Source of the DNA: Stygiobacter sp043807765
Lineage (GTDB): Bacteria > Bacteroidota > Ignavibacteria > Ignavibacteriales > Melioribacteraceae
Direction: 5' to 3'
DNA: 64,000 nucleotides
Assembly: GCA_043807765.1 (NCBI GenBank)
Contig: JAZDFQ010000110.1
Location: 1-64,000, forward strand
Part shown: piece by piece, positions 51,391 through 60,570 of the stretch
How positions within the stretch are numbered: position 1 is the stretch's first letter
Layout of the letters: the number at the start of each line of letters is the position of its first letter
The notes under the pieces: model-generated
Told to the model about the DNA's origin: nothing
Seen by the model: the letters and a program-made list of their open reading frames with translations, nothing else
The model's database searches: none
Made by a program: the position numbers and the translations under genes

Positions 51391-52644
51391 ATGCGAGCTC
51401 ACATTATTACCATAGGGGATGAAATACTTATCGGACAAATCGTTAATTCCAACGCGGCATGGATTGGTGATAGATTGACCAGCATTCAAGTTGATGTGTA
51501 TAGTACAAGCGTTATTGGCGATGATTCAAGGCAGATAATGCAAGAGTTTAAAAGAGTAACAGATGCATTTGATGTTGTGTTGGTTACCGGCGGACTCGGG
51601 CCTACACACGACGACATCACAAGAAAGTGTATAGTTGATTTCTTCAAAACTCAACTAGTAGTTGATGAAGATGTTCTGAGTGATATTAAAAAGTTTTTTG
51701 AAATTAGGAATAGACCATTAACTAAAACCAACGAAGACCAAGCATTGGTTCCTCAAATATGTACACCTATCAGAAATCCGCGCGGCACTGCACCGGGAAT
51801 GTGGATCGAAAAAGATGATAAAATATTTGTTGCAATGCCGGGAGTTCCTATCGAAATGAAAGGGATGATGGAAACGTTTATTATCCCTCGGCTTGAAGCA
51901 AAAGTAGATAAGAAAAAAATGTTTGTTCGTAAAAACCTACTCACGACCGGAATTCCGGAATCAACATTGTTTGACAAATTAGGAAATCTAGACGAATTAC
52001 TGGAAGGCAATAAAATGGCATTTTTGCCAAATCAGTTTGGAGTAAGAATGCGGTTAACAGTTGAAGGCGAAACAGAAGAAACTGCTCAAAACAAACTTGA
52101 TGAAATTGAACAAAAAATCCGGGCATTAGTTGGAAGATATATTTATGGTAAAGAAGAAGATACTCTTGAAGAAGTCATTTCTCGTCTTCTGATCGATAGA
52201 GGATTAAAAATAGCTATTGCCGAATCATGTACTGGTGGATTGATTTCAAATAGGATTACCAATATTAGCGGCAGCAGTATGTTCTTTGAAAGAGGCGTCA
52301 TCACATACAGTAATGCGGCTAAAGTGGAAATACTCCATGTTGACGAAGATACAATTCAGAAAAATGGTGCTGTTAGCCTCGAAGTTGTAAGACAAATGGC
52401 AGAAGGTGTTAGAGCTGTTAGTGGTAGCGATATAGGAATTGGAGTTACCGGAATTCTTGGTCCTACCGGTGCAACTGAGAACAAACCAGTTGGACTAGTT
52501 TTTATTGGAGTTTGCGATGATAAAATTTGTGCTGCAAAAGAATTTCGGTTTGGTGATGATCGGCTGCTTAATAAAGACCGTGCGTCGCAAGCAGCATTAG
52601 AATTGCTAAGAAGAAATCTTTTAGGAATTCCATACGATGATTAG
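51391..52644 (+). CDS. cinA: CinA-like NMN deamidase / competence-damage protein
   Basis: This 417-residue protein has an N-terminal MoCF-like domain (AHIITIGDEILIGQIVNSNAA, LVTGGLGPTHDD, NPRGTAPGM, MPGVPIEMKGMM) and a C-terminal NMN deamidase domain (AIAESCTGGLISNRIT, GVITYSNAAK, GVTGILGPTGATENKPVG). It recycles nicotinamide mononucleotide to the NAD pathway and, in some species, is tied to competence. It lies 9 bases after pgpA, overlaps thpR by 8 bases, and is followed by recA, a common cinA-thpR-recA order. Confidence 0.96.
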   Translation: MRAHIITIGDEILIGQIVNSNAAWIGDRLTSIQVDVYSTSVIGDDSRQIMQEFKRVTDAFDVVLVTGGLGPTHDDITRKCIVDFFKTQLVVDEDVLSDIKKFFEIRNRPLTKTNEDQALVPQICTPIRNPRGTAPGMWIEKDDKIFVAMPGVPIEMKGMMETFIIPRLEAKVDKKKMFVRKNLLTTGIPESTLFDKLGNLDELLEGNKMAFLPNQFGVRMRLTVEGETEETAQNKLDEIEQKIRALVGRYIYGKEEDTLEEVISRLLIDRGLKIAIAESCTGGLISNRITNISGSSMFFERGVITYSNAAKVEILHVDEDTIQKNGAVSLEVVRQMAEGVRAVSGSDIGIGVTGILGPTGATENKPVGLVFIGVCDDKICAAKEFRFGDDRLLNKDRASQAALELLRRNLLGIPYDD

Positions 52645-53191
52645 ACTTTTCATCGCTCTAGAAATTCCTAACGAAGTTATTGAACTTGTTCTAGCTGAAA
52701 GAGATAAATTACTTGGTGCAGAAAAGAATATTCGCTGGGAACCGGGAGAGAAACTTCATATTACGCTCAAATTTCTTGGCGATACTGACGAGACTTTAAT
52801 TGGAAATATTGAGCAAGCGATAGAAAATGTAGTTAAGAACAGAAAATCATTTCAGATGGAATTGGATAAATTTGGAGTATTCAGAAGAGATGGCGGGCCG
52901 AAAATTCTCTGGTTGGGAATGAAAGAAAGCAAAGAGCTCGAAAAAATTGTTAATGAGATTGAAGATTCATTTACTAAATTTGGCTACTCCAAAGATGAAA
53001 GAAAATTTAAGCCTCATGTTACGTTACTCCGGTTTCGTGGTCATGAGAACACAGATAAAGTTCTAAAATTGTTAGAAGTAAGTCTTCCGGTAAAAAAGTA
53101 TAGCGCACGGAATATCACTCTATATAAAAGTGAATTAAACAAAGGCGGTTCTGTTTACACCGCTATAGAAAGATTTCATTTAGAAAATTAA
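52637..53191 (+). CDS. thpR: RNA 2',3'-cyclic phosphodiesterase
   Basis: This 184-residue 2H-family protein opens 2',3'-cyclic RNA ends. Both H-x-T-x motifs are present: LHITLKFLG and KPHVTLLRF. The N-terminal RLFIALEIPNEV is typical. It overlaps cinA by 8 bases and lies 11 bases before recA, with AAAGGAGA in between. Confidence 0.93.
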   Translation: MIRLFIALEIPNEVIELVLAERDKLLGAEKNIRWEPGEKLHITLKFLGDTDETLIGNIEQAIENVVKNRKSFQMELDKFGVFRRDGGPKILWLGMKESKELEKIVNEIEDSFTKFGYSKDERKFKPHVTLLRFRGHENTDKVLKLLEVSLPVKKYSARNITLYKSELNKGGSVYTAIERFHLEN

Positions 53192-53202
53192 AAGGAGAAA
53201 CT

Positions 53203-54258
53203 ATGTCAACAGATAAAGACCAAAGAATTAAAATTCTAGAAGACACAATAGTCAATATTGAGAAGCAGTTTGGTAAAGGTACAATAATGAAGCTGGGAGC
53301 TGGAGTGATTGCTCCGGTAGAATCTATCCCAACCGGTTCACTTTCTCTCGATTACGCTTTAGGCATTGGCGGCGTTCCGCGCGGTAGAGTTGTAGAAATT
53401 TACGGTCCGGAATCATCGGGTAAGACAACTTTATGTTTACACATCATTGCCGAAGCTCAAAAAAGAGGTGGCTTAGCAGCCTTTATTGATGCTGAACATG
53501 CGTTGGATGCAAACTATGCTAAACGCCTAGGTGTTGATACAACAAATCTTTTATTATCGCAGCCAGATTTTGGTGAACAAGCTTTAGAAATTGTTGACAC
53601 CCTTGTAAGAAGCAATGCCTTAGATATCATTGTTGTAGATTCAGTAGCCGCTCTCGTTCCTCGTTCAGAAATTGAAGGAGATATGGGGGACCCTCAGATG
53701 GCGATGCAAGCTCGTTTAATGAGTCAAGCACTTCGCAAGATTACCGGTGCAATTAGCAAATCTAAAACTTGCGTTATTTTCATTAATCAGCTTAGAATGA
53801 AAATTGGTGTTATGTTTGGCAATCCGGAAACCACAACAGGCGGCAACGCATTAAAGTTTTATGCATCTCTAAGACTAGACATCAGGAGAATTGCAGCTAT
53901 AAAGGATGGTACAAACGTTATTGGGAATAGGACAAAAGTTAAAATTGCCAAGAGCAAAGTTGCGCCACCATTTAAAGAAGTTGAGTTCGATATTCTTTAC
54001 AATGAGGGAATTAGCAAAGCCGGAGATATTATTGATTTAGCAACCTCAAAAGATATTTTGAAAAAGAGTGGTGCATGGTTTACTTATAAAGAGGATCGTT
54101 TCCAAGGAAGAGATCAGCTTAGACAAAAAATGATTGAAGATGCAAATCTATTTGCTTCGTTGGAAAGAGATGTAAAGACTGCACTGGGAATGATTATAGA
54201 TGAAGCTAAACCGGTAGTTAAAGAAGACACTGAACCAAAGACTAAAAAGACAAAATGA
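53203..54258 (+). CDS. recA: Recombinase A
   Basis: The 351-residue RecA has Walker A GPESSGKTTL (~residues 67-76), Walker B LDIIVVDSVAALVP, loop L1 GDPQMAMQARLMSQALR, and FINQLRMKIGVMFGNPETTTGGNALKFY. It runs homologous recombination and triggers the SOS response. The C-terminus is acidic-basic and short. The stop overlaps recX by four bases (ATGA), so recA and recX are coupled. Confidence 0.98.
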   Translation: MSTDKDQRIKILEDTIVNIEKQFGKGTIMKLGAGVIAPVESIPTGSLSLDYALGIGGVPRGRVVEIYGPESSGKTTLCLHIIAEAQKRGGLAAFIDAEHALDANYAKRLGVDTTNLLLSQPDFGEQALEIVDTLVRSNALDIIVVDSVAALVPRSEIEGDMGDPQMAMQARLMSQALRKITGAISKSKTCVIFINQLRMKIGVMFGNPETTTGGNALKFYASLRLDIRRIAAIKDGTNVIGNRTKVKIAKSKVAPPFKEVEFDILYNEGISKAGDIIDLATSKDILKKSGAWFTYKEDRFQGRDQLRQKMIEDANLFASLERDVKTALGMIIDEAKPVVKEDTEPKTKKTK

Positions 54259-54884
54259 TAATTGCCGCGTTTCAAAAAAAGGGCAATGATGTAGTTGTTG
54301 TATTTGATGACGGTTCCTACAGAAATATAGATTATCGAATTGTGGTCGATCATGGGATTTGGAAAGGCCAAGAAGTTGATGAAAAGAAAATTGAACTGCT
54401 CTCATACGAGAGCAGTTTGCTAAAGGCTAAAGATTCTGCATTTAGATACTTAGGATTACGGATTCACTCGACTTCCGAATTGAGATTAAAGCTTCAGAAA
54501 AAAAAACACTCCAAAGAAATAATTGAAAAAGTCATTGTATGGCTTGTAGAACAAAAATATTTGAATGATGACGAATTTGTTAAGCAATATATAGCTGAGA
54601 AGATCAAAAAGAAACGTATAGGCACCGCTAAACTTGCAGCTGAGTTGGCAAAGAAGGGAATAAACCGCGAATCAATAAATGAAAATCTTCTTACGATTGA
54701 TCGCGAGAAATATTTTGAAAACGCGATCGAATTGGGTAAAAAGAAGTTAGCTCAAATTAAGGGGAAAGAAACCGACGACAAAAGAATCGCCGCTAAGCTG
54801 TTTTCCTTTATGGCTACAAAAGGATACGAAAGCGATTTAATTAGGAAAGTAATTCAAAATCTTAACATGCAAACAGAAGATTAA
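54255..54884 (+). CDS. recX: Regulatory protein RecX
   Basis: This 209-residue protein has the RecX three-helix repeats: KDSAFRYLGLRIHSTSELRLKLQKK, IIEKVIVWLVEQKYLNDDEFVKQYI, KKKRIGTAKLAAELAKKGI, and ends ATKGYESDLIRKVIQNL. RecX curbs RecA filament growth. An N-terminal ~60-residue beta-rich extension precedes the repeats. Its ATG overlaps the recA stop. Confidence 0.93.
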   Translation: MIIAAFQKKGNDVVVVFDDGSYRNIDYRIVVDHGIWKGQEVDEKKIELLSYESSLLKAKDSAFRYLGLRIHSTSELRLKLQKKKHSKEIIEKVIVWLVEQKYLNDDEFVKQYIAEKIKKKRIGTAKLAAELAKKGINRESINENLLTIDREKYFENAIELGKKKLAQIKGKETDDKRIAAKLFSFMATKGYESDLIRKVIQNLNMQTED

Positions 54885-54939
54885 TTTTTTTCTAACGGCT
54901 CTCTTCTTTATTTTTGAATACACAATTAATGGTGACAAA

Positions 54940-56109
54940 ATGCCTCTCATGAACAAAATCGACTATTACAACATTGAAAGCCTATTGAATGAAGAAGAAA
55001 TAATGGTGCGCGATTCAGTTAGAGAATATGTTGATGCAGAAGTTTTACCAATTATTGAGAAATACAACCGTGAAGAAAAATTCCCAAGACACCTTGTTCC
55101 TAAGATGGGCGAAATGGGACTCTTTGGAATTACTCTACCACAGAAGTATGGCTGTCCGGAAATGAATAACGTTGCTTATGGTCTTGTTATGCAAGAATTA
55201 GAAAGAGGTGACAGCGGTTTAAGAAGCTTTGTGTCTGTACAAAGTGCTCTTGTTATGTATCCTATTTACACATTCGGCAGTGAAAAACAAAAAGATTATT
55301 GGCTACCCAAATTAGCCACGGGAGAAAAAATTGGCTGTTTCGGTTTAACCGAACCGGATTACGGATCCAATCCCGGAGGATTAATAACACGCGCTGAGAA
55401 AGTTGATGGCGGTTATGTTCTCAATGGCGCTAAGATGTGGATTACAAATGGAACTGTTGCTGATGTCGCAGTTGTATGGGCAAAACTAGATGGCAATGTC
55501 CATGGGTTCTTGATTGAAAAGGGAACTAAGGGTTATGAAGCTCCGGAAATGCATGGCAAACATTCACTCAAAGCTTCGGTTACTTCTGAACTTATTTTCC
55601 AAGACGTATTCGTGCCGGAGGAAAATATTCTACCGAATACACAAGGGTTGAAATCTGCTTTAATGTGCTTAACTCAAGCACGTTATGGTATTGCTTGGGG
55701 AGTTGTTGGTGCTATGATGGCTTGTTATGATTCGGCATTAGAATATGCAAAATCACGTATCCAATTCAGCAAACCAATAGCTGCATACCAAATAACTCAA
55801 GAAAAATTAGTTTATATGATAACTGAAATCACGAAAGCTCAACTAATGAATTTACAGATGGGCAGATTGAAAGATAAGAATCAATGCAAGCACACTCATG
55901 TTTCCATGGCCAAGCGCAATAATTGTGAAAAAGCCTTAGATATAGCTCGTGTAGCTCGTGAAATTTTAGGTGCCAATGGAATTCTTGATGAATACCCGAT
56001 TATGAGGCATGCTAACAATCTTGAATCAGTAAAAACATATGAAGGCACTCACGAGATGCATACGCTCATAATTGGAGAAGATATAACTGGCTTTGCTGCG
56101 TTCGAATAG
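54940..56109 (+). CDS. Acyl-CoA dehydrogenase, glutaryl-CoA dehydrogenase type
   Basis: This 389-residue flavoenzyme has the acyl-CoA dehydrogenase layout: CFGLTEPDYGSNPGG, GAKMWITNGTVADV, RIQFSKPIAAYQITQEKL and the catalytic Glu in KTYEGTHEMHTLIIG. The N-terminal SGLRSFVSVQSALVMYPI is close to the Arg-Ser pair that binds the substrate carboxylate in glutaryl-CoA dehydrogenases, so it probably converts glutaryl-CoA to crotonyl-CoA in lysine or tryptophan breakdown. Other short-chain dehydrogenases remain possible. A terminator follows. Confidence 0.88.
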   Translation: MPLMNKIDYYNIESLLNEEEIMVRDSVREYVDAEVLPIIEKYNREEKFPRHLVPKMGEMGLFGITLPQKYGCPEMNNVAYGLVMQELERGDSGLRSFVSVQSALVMYPIYTFGSEKQKDYWLPKLATGEKIGCFGLTEPDYGSNPGGLITRAEKVDGGYVLNGAKMWITNGTVADVAVVWAKLDGNVHGFLIEKGTKGYEAPEMHGKHSLKASVTSELIFQDVFVPEENILPNTQGLKSALMCLTQARYGIAWGVVGAMMACYDSALEYAKSRIQFSKPIAAYQITQEKLVYMITEITKAQLMNLQMGRLKDKNQCKHTHVSMAKRNNCEKALDIARVAREILGANGILDEYPIMRHANNLESVKTYEGTHEMHTLIIGEDITGFAAFE

Positions 56110-56117
56110 AACTTTAG

Positions 56118-56141
56118 AGACCACCTTGTGTGGTCTTTTTT
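56118..56141 (+). terminator. Intrinsic terminator after the acyl-CoA dehydrogenase
   Basis: AGACCAC (56118-56124), loop CTTGT, GTGGTCT (56130-56136), then TTTTTA. Confidence 0.9.
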
Positions 56142-56162
56142 ATAATATAATTTGGAGTTGGA

Positions 56163-57635
56163 ATGAAAACCAAAATAGATTTTGAGGGCTTAACGTTTGA
56201 TGATATATTACTTGTACCGTTGCGCTCCTCAGTTTTACCGCGCGAAGTTGATATTACTTCGTTTCTAACCCGCGAAATAAAACTAAATATTCCATTTTTA
56301 AGTGCTTCGATGGACACTGTGACTGAATCCCAAATGGCAATTGCTATGGCTGCTCAAGGAGGGATTGGGATCATACACAAGAATATGTCAATTGAAAAAC
56401 AAGCTGACGAAATAGATAAGGTTAAACGCTCTGAAAGTGGAATGATTGTAAATCCTATAACCCTTACTCCGGATAGAACTATAAGAGAAGCCGAAGAATT
56501 TATGTCGAAGTATCATATTTCCGGCATTCCGATCGTTGAGAACAACGGAAAACTAGTTGGCATTCTTACTAACAGAGATTTGAGATTTGAAACAAACAGA
56601 GATTTGCCGGTATACGAATTAATGACTAAGGAAAATCTTGTAACCGCTTCTCTTGGTACTACTTTGGAAGATGCACAGAAGATTTTACATCGCCACAGAA
56701 TAGAGAAGCTGCCGGTAGTTGATAAGAAGGGAATAATCAAAGGATTAATTACTTACAAAGACATTCTTAAAAAGAAAAAATTCCCAAATGCTTGTAAAGA
56801 TGATTTAGGTAGATTAAGAGTAGGAGCAGCTGTTGGAGTAACTCACGATACAATGGATAGGGTAGAAGCTTTAGTAGCTTCCAATGTTGATATTCTTTCA
56901 CTTGATACTGCTCATGGACATTCCGAGGGTGTACTAAAAACGATAAAAGAGATTCGCAAGAAATACAGAAATGTTCAAATTATAGCCGGAAATATTGTTA
57001 CAAAAGAAGCCGCTCTTGAATTAGAACGATTAGGTGTTGATGCTGTTAAAGTTGGAATAGGCGCCGGTTCAATATGTACAACGAGAATTGTAGCTGGAGT
57101 TGGTGTTCCACAAATTACAGCGGTTATCGAAGTAGCTAATGCATTGAAAGGTAAAATTCCGGTAATCTCCGATGGAGGAGTAAAACAAACTGGTGATGTA
57201 GCGAAGGCTATTGCTGCCGGAGCTGATACTGTTATGATGGGAGGAATGCTTGCCGGTTGTGATGAAACTCCGGGAGAAAAAGTTTTATTTGAAGGTAGAA
57301 GTTTTAAAGTCTATCGTGGAATGGGTTCACTTGGAGCAATGAAACAAGGCAGCAGTGATCGTTATTTTCAAGATGTTGAAGAAGATATTAAAAAGTTGGT
57401 TCCGGAAGGTATTGAAGGAAGAGTACCTTACAAAGGACCATTAGCTGATACGATTTATCAATTCGTAGGAGGTTTGAGAGCTGCTATGGGTTACTGTGGT
57501 TCCAAGAATATTACCGAGTTTAAGACTAAAACAAAATTTGTTAAGATATCAAATGCCGGGTTGCGAGAAAGCCATCCGCATGATGTAATGGTAACTGAAG
57601 AAGCTCCTAACTATCAAACTTCTCATAAAAATTAA
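56163..57635 (+). CDS. guaB: IMP dehydrogenase
   Basis: The 490-residue enzyme oxidises IMP to XMP, the first step to GMP. It has the TIM barrel with LTFDDILLVPLRSSVLP and MDTVTESQMAIAMA, two inserted CBS domains (~residues 93-210), and the catalytic loop GAGSICTTRIVAG (C305), then the SDGGVKQTGDVAKA phosphate site and the flap EGRVPYKG. The length is full. GGAGTTGG precedes ATG 56163. It is followed 12 bases later by a glycosyltransferase and then purD. Confidence 0.97.
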   Translation: MKTKIDFEGLTFDDILLVPLRSSVLPREVDITSFLTREIKLNIPFLSASMDTVTESQMAIAMAAQGGIGIIHKNMSIEKQADEIDKVKRSESGMIVNPITLTPDRTIREAEEFMSKYHISGIPIVENNGKLVGILTNRDLRFETNRDLPVYELMTKENLVTASLGTTLEDAQKILHRHRIEKLPVVDKKGIIKGLITYKDILKKKKFPNACKDDLGRLRVGAAVGVTHDTMDRVEALVASNVDILSLDTAHGHSEGVLKTIKEIRKKYRNVQIIAGNIVTKEAALELERLGVDAVKVGIGAGSICTTRIVAGVGVPQITAVIEVANALKGKIPVISDGGVKQTGDVAKAIAAGADTVMMGGMLAGCDETPGEKVLFEGRSFKVYRGMGSLGAMKQGSSDRYFQDVEEDIKKLVPEGIEGRVPYKGPLADTIYQFVGGLRAAMGYCGSKNITEFKTKTKFVKISNAGLRESHPHDVMVTEEAPNYQTSHKN

Positions 57636-57647
57636 TCTAATTACAAT

Positions 57648-58931
57648 ATGTATAAAGTTTTAATTCTATCTTACTATTATCCGCCAATGGGTTTAAGCGG
57701 GGTGCAGAGAACTCTCAAGTTTACAAAGTACATGCGAGAATTTAACTGGCAACCCACCGTAATTACAGCCGGTAATGTTGCCTATTATGCACACGATCTT
57801 TCTCTATTAAAGGAAGCTGAAGATGCTGGTGTTGAAATCATTCGTACAGATGCATTCGATGTGAATTCATTACTTGGAGCAAAATATAAAACAGTAAGTA
57901 TGCCTAAAGAGTTTATGCGAAAGTTTCTCTCTAAACTTAGCAAAACGTTTTTTATTCCGGACAATAAAATATCTTGGTCTAAGAAAACATATAAAGTTGC
58001 AAAGGAAATTCTAAGCAAGGAGAAGTTTGATATTATTTATGTATCAGTTCCTCCGTACTCGCAATTTCTAACTGCGGCTAGACTTAAGAAGGAGTTTGGA
58101 ATTCCATTGTTTGCTGATTACCGCGATTTATGGTATGGCAATCATTTCTCTTTTTATATAACACCATATCATAGATATAAGCATAAGAAGTTGGAATATG
58201 GTGCTTTAAGAGTTGTTGATAAAGTAACTGCGATTAATAGAAAGATTAAGGAAAAAATTCTTCTCACTTATCCGTTCCTAGAATATGATGATGTGATTAT
58301 ACTTCCTCATGGATTCGACCCAAACGATTTTGAACAAACAGAGCAGATTAAGAGAACATCATCCAAAATGAAACTTACTTATTCCGGCATTTTTTATGAA
58401 AACATAACCCCGGAGTATCTACTTCGAGCATTTAAGGAATTGATAATTGAAAATCCACAAGTCGCTACTCAGATAGAACTTGAGTTCATTGGTCATTTGC
58501 GTGATGAAAACAAAAAATTAGTTCTTGAGTTGAATTTATCTGAGTATGTAAAAGAGCATGGCTACTTGGAGCATTCGGAAGTAGTTAAGTATTTAGTATC
58601 AACTGACGTTCTTTGGATGATGATCGGTAATATTCAAAACGCGGATACAATTTCCACAAGCAAACTATTTGAATACTTTGGAACGAGAAAACCAATACTT
58701 GGATGTGTACCCGATGGTGCCGCTAGAAATTCTTTAATCGAATATGGAGCTTCATTTCTTACTTATCCGGATTATGTAAAAGATATTAAAGAAACTTTGA
58801 TTGAAATCTTTAATCTATTCAAAAATAAAAAATTACCTACCCCTAATGAAGATTTTGTTCTCAAACATGATAGACGATCTCTAACGGAACAGTTAACAAA
58901 AGAATTTCAATTTCATTTGAGAGAAGACTAA
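57648..58931 (+). CDS. GT4-type glycosyltransferase
   Basis: This 427-residue GT-B fold protein starts ILSYYYPPMGLSGVQRTLKFTKYM, typical of GT4-family enzymes with a Rossmann N-domain. KVTAINRKIKEKIL, ILPHGFDPNDF, LTYSGIFYENITPEYLLRAF and TISTSKLFEYFGTRKPILGC represent the acceptor-donor cleft and the C-domain sugar-nucleotide site. Such enzymes transfer sugars to lipids, glycans or proteins at the membrane. The stop overlaps the purD start (TAATG), though it is functionally unrelated to purD as far as can be seen. Confidence 0.85.
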   Translation: MYKVLILSYYYPPMGLSGVQRTLKFTKYMREFNWQPTVITAGNVAYYAHDLSLLKEAEDAGVEIIRTDAFDVNSLLGAKYKTVSMPKEFMRKFLSKLSKTFFIPDNKISWSKKTYKVAKEILSKEKFDIIYVSVPPYSQFLTAARLKKEFGIPLFADYRDLWYGNHFSFYITPYHRYKHKKLEYGALRVVDKVTAINRKIKEKILLTYPFLEYDDVIILPHGFDPNDFEQTEQIKRTSSKMKLTYSGIFYENITPEYLLRAFKELIIENPQVATQIELEFIGHLRDENKKLVLELNLSEYVKEHGYLEHSEVVKYLVSTDVLWMMIGNIQNADTISTSKLFEYFGTRKPILGCVPDGAARNSLIEYGASFLTYPDYVKDIKETLIEIFNLFKNKKLPTPNEDFVLKHDRRSLTEQLTKEFQFHLRED

Positions 58932-60238
58932 TGAAAGTTGCATTAATTGGCTCCGGCGGAAGAGAACATGCTTTAGCACTTAAGATTTCGGAAAGTAAAA
59001 GTTTAGAAAAATTATTCATTATTCCGGGCAATCCTGGTACAAAGAATATTGCTAAAAATATTGTTTTAGATATGGCGGATCACAAAAGCATAGTTTCCTT
59101 CTGTTTGAGTGAAAAGATCAATCTGGTAGTAATTGGTCCAGAGAAACCTCTTACAGATGGATTAGCTGATACTCTCCGTGAGAATGGAATTGTTGTTTTT
59201 GGTCCTTCAAAAAAAGCGGCCAGAATTGAAGGGGAGAAATCCTTTGCCAAACAATTGATGCACGATCATCATATTCCAACTGCTGCATTTAAAGTTTTCG
59301 ATAAAGACAATTTCGAGGATGCAATAAGATACTTGCATTCATCAAATTATCCGCTTGTAATTAAAGCTGATGGTATTGCTGCTGGTAAAGGCGTTTTAAT
59401 TGTAGAATCATTTGACGATGCTAAAGAAGCCTTGAAAGAATGTTTTATCAATTGTACATTTGGCTCAGCTGGAAATAAAGTAGTGATTGAAGAATTCATG
59501 ACTGGCCAAGAAGCATCCATCTTTGCTATCACAGATGGAAATGATTTCGTTCTCTTGCCGGCTGCTCAAGATCATAAAAGAATTCACGACGGCGACTTAG
59601 GGAAAAATACTGGTGGAATGGGCGCATATGCTCCAACGCCTTTCGTTGGTGAAACTGAATTGAAGTATGTATCAGATTCAATTATAAAGCCAACCCTATC
59701 TGCAATGAAAGAAAGTGGAAGTGAATTTGTCGGCTGTCTATACTGCGGAATTATGCTAACACCTAACGGTCCTAAAGTAGTTGAATTCAATTGCAGATTT
59801 GGTGACCCCGAGACACAAGTAGTTCTTCCTCTCATCAAAGGCGATTTTTTGCAGTTACTATATTCAGCTTCGGTTGGAAAAATTCAAAAAGAATTGGTAT
59901 CGATTTCTAGCGGAACATCTATTTGTATTGTGATTGCTTCGCGTAACTATCCAGATAGCTCGGAAAAGGGAATTGAAATTGATGGACTGGACAACTTCCC
60001 GATAAATGATTCCCATGTGATTCATGCCGGAACTAAGGAAGTAGCTGATAAGATTGTTACTGATGGAGGAAGAGTTCTTGGACTAGTTACTTCAATTGAG
60101 GAAAACGATTTAAAATTCTGTAAGCAAAAAGCTTACGAAGTGATTACGAAAATTCACTTTGACGGGATGCAGTACAGAAAAGATATTGCTGATAAAGGAA
60201 TTTTAGCTAAAGATAAATCAACCGGGAGGCCAATTTAG
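58931..60238 (+). CDS. purD: Phosphoribosylamine--glycine ligase
   Basis: The 435-residue ATP-grasp enzyme makes GAR in purine synthesis. Marks: LIGSGGREHALALKIS, PGNPGTKNIAKN, VIGPEKPLTDGLAD, IKADGIAAGKGVLIVE, EASIFAITDG, DHKRIHDGDLGKNTGGMGAYAP and NCRFGDPETQV. Full length. Its 3' end overlaps the convergent HIT gene by 21 bases. Confidence 0.97.
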   Translation: MKVALIGSGGREHALALKISESKSLEKLFIIPGNPGTKNIAKNIVLDMADHKSIVSFCLSEKINLVVIGPEKPLTDGLADTLRENGIVVFGPSKKAARIEGEKSFAKQLMHDHHIPTAAFKVFDKDNFEDAIRYLHSSNYPLVIKADGIAAGKGVLIVESFDDAKEALKECFINCTFGSAGNKVVIEEFMTGQEASIFAITDGNDFVLLPAAQDHKRIHDGDLGKNTGGMGAYAPTPFVGETELKYVSDSIIKPTLSAMKESGSEFVGCLYCGIMLTPNGPKVVEFNCRFGDPETQVVLPLIKGDFLQLLYSASVGKIQKELVSISSGTSICIVIASRNYPDSSEKGIEIDGLDNFPINDSHVIHAGTKEVADKIVTDGGRVLGLVTSIEENDLKFCKQKAYEVITKIHFDGMQYRKDIADKGILAKDKSTGRPI

Positions 60239-60568
60239 TTTTCTTCCTCCAAGTAAATGAATATGTATATGAGGAACTTCTTGACCAGAATCCGCTCCCG
60301 AATTCAGAACTAATCTAAATCCACTCTCAAAAATCCCGAGTTGTTTTGCAATAGTGTTTGCCGCTTCATACAATTCACCTAAGAGCATAGAATGCCTAAC
60401 GGGATCAATATCTCTTGCGGATTCAATCTCAGTAATTTTAGGAATTATTAAAACATGTACCGGTGCTTGAGGATTGATATCGTTAAATGCTAATACAGAA
60501 TCCGATTCGTAAACAATCTGAGCCGGTATTTCTTTGCGGATGATTTTAGCAAAAATAGTTTCGGCCAT
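60218..60568 (-). CDS. HIT-family (HinT-like) nucleotide hydrolase
   Basis: This 116-residue protein has the HIT fold: TIFAKIIRKEIPAQIVYESDSVLAFNDINPQAPVHVLIIPK, then the HIHIHLLGGR histidine triad (H100, H102, H104). HinT-type enzymes cleave AMP-lysine and similar phosphoramidates. It lies two bases after the sigma-54 regulator gene, so it is the last gene of a five-gene operon, and it overlaps the end of purD on the other strand. Confidence 0.94.
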   Translation of the reverse strand: MAETIFAKIIRKEIPAQIVYESDSVLAFNDINPQAPVHVLIIPKITEIESARDIDPVRHSMLLGELYEAANTIAKQLGIFESGFRLVLNSGADSGQEVPHIHIHLLGGRKLNWPPG

Positions 60569-60570
60569 AA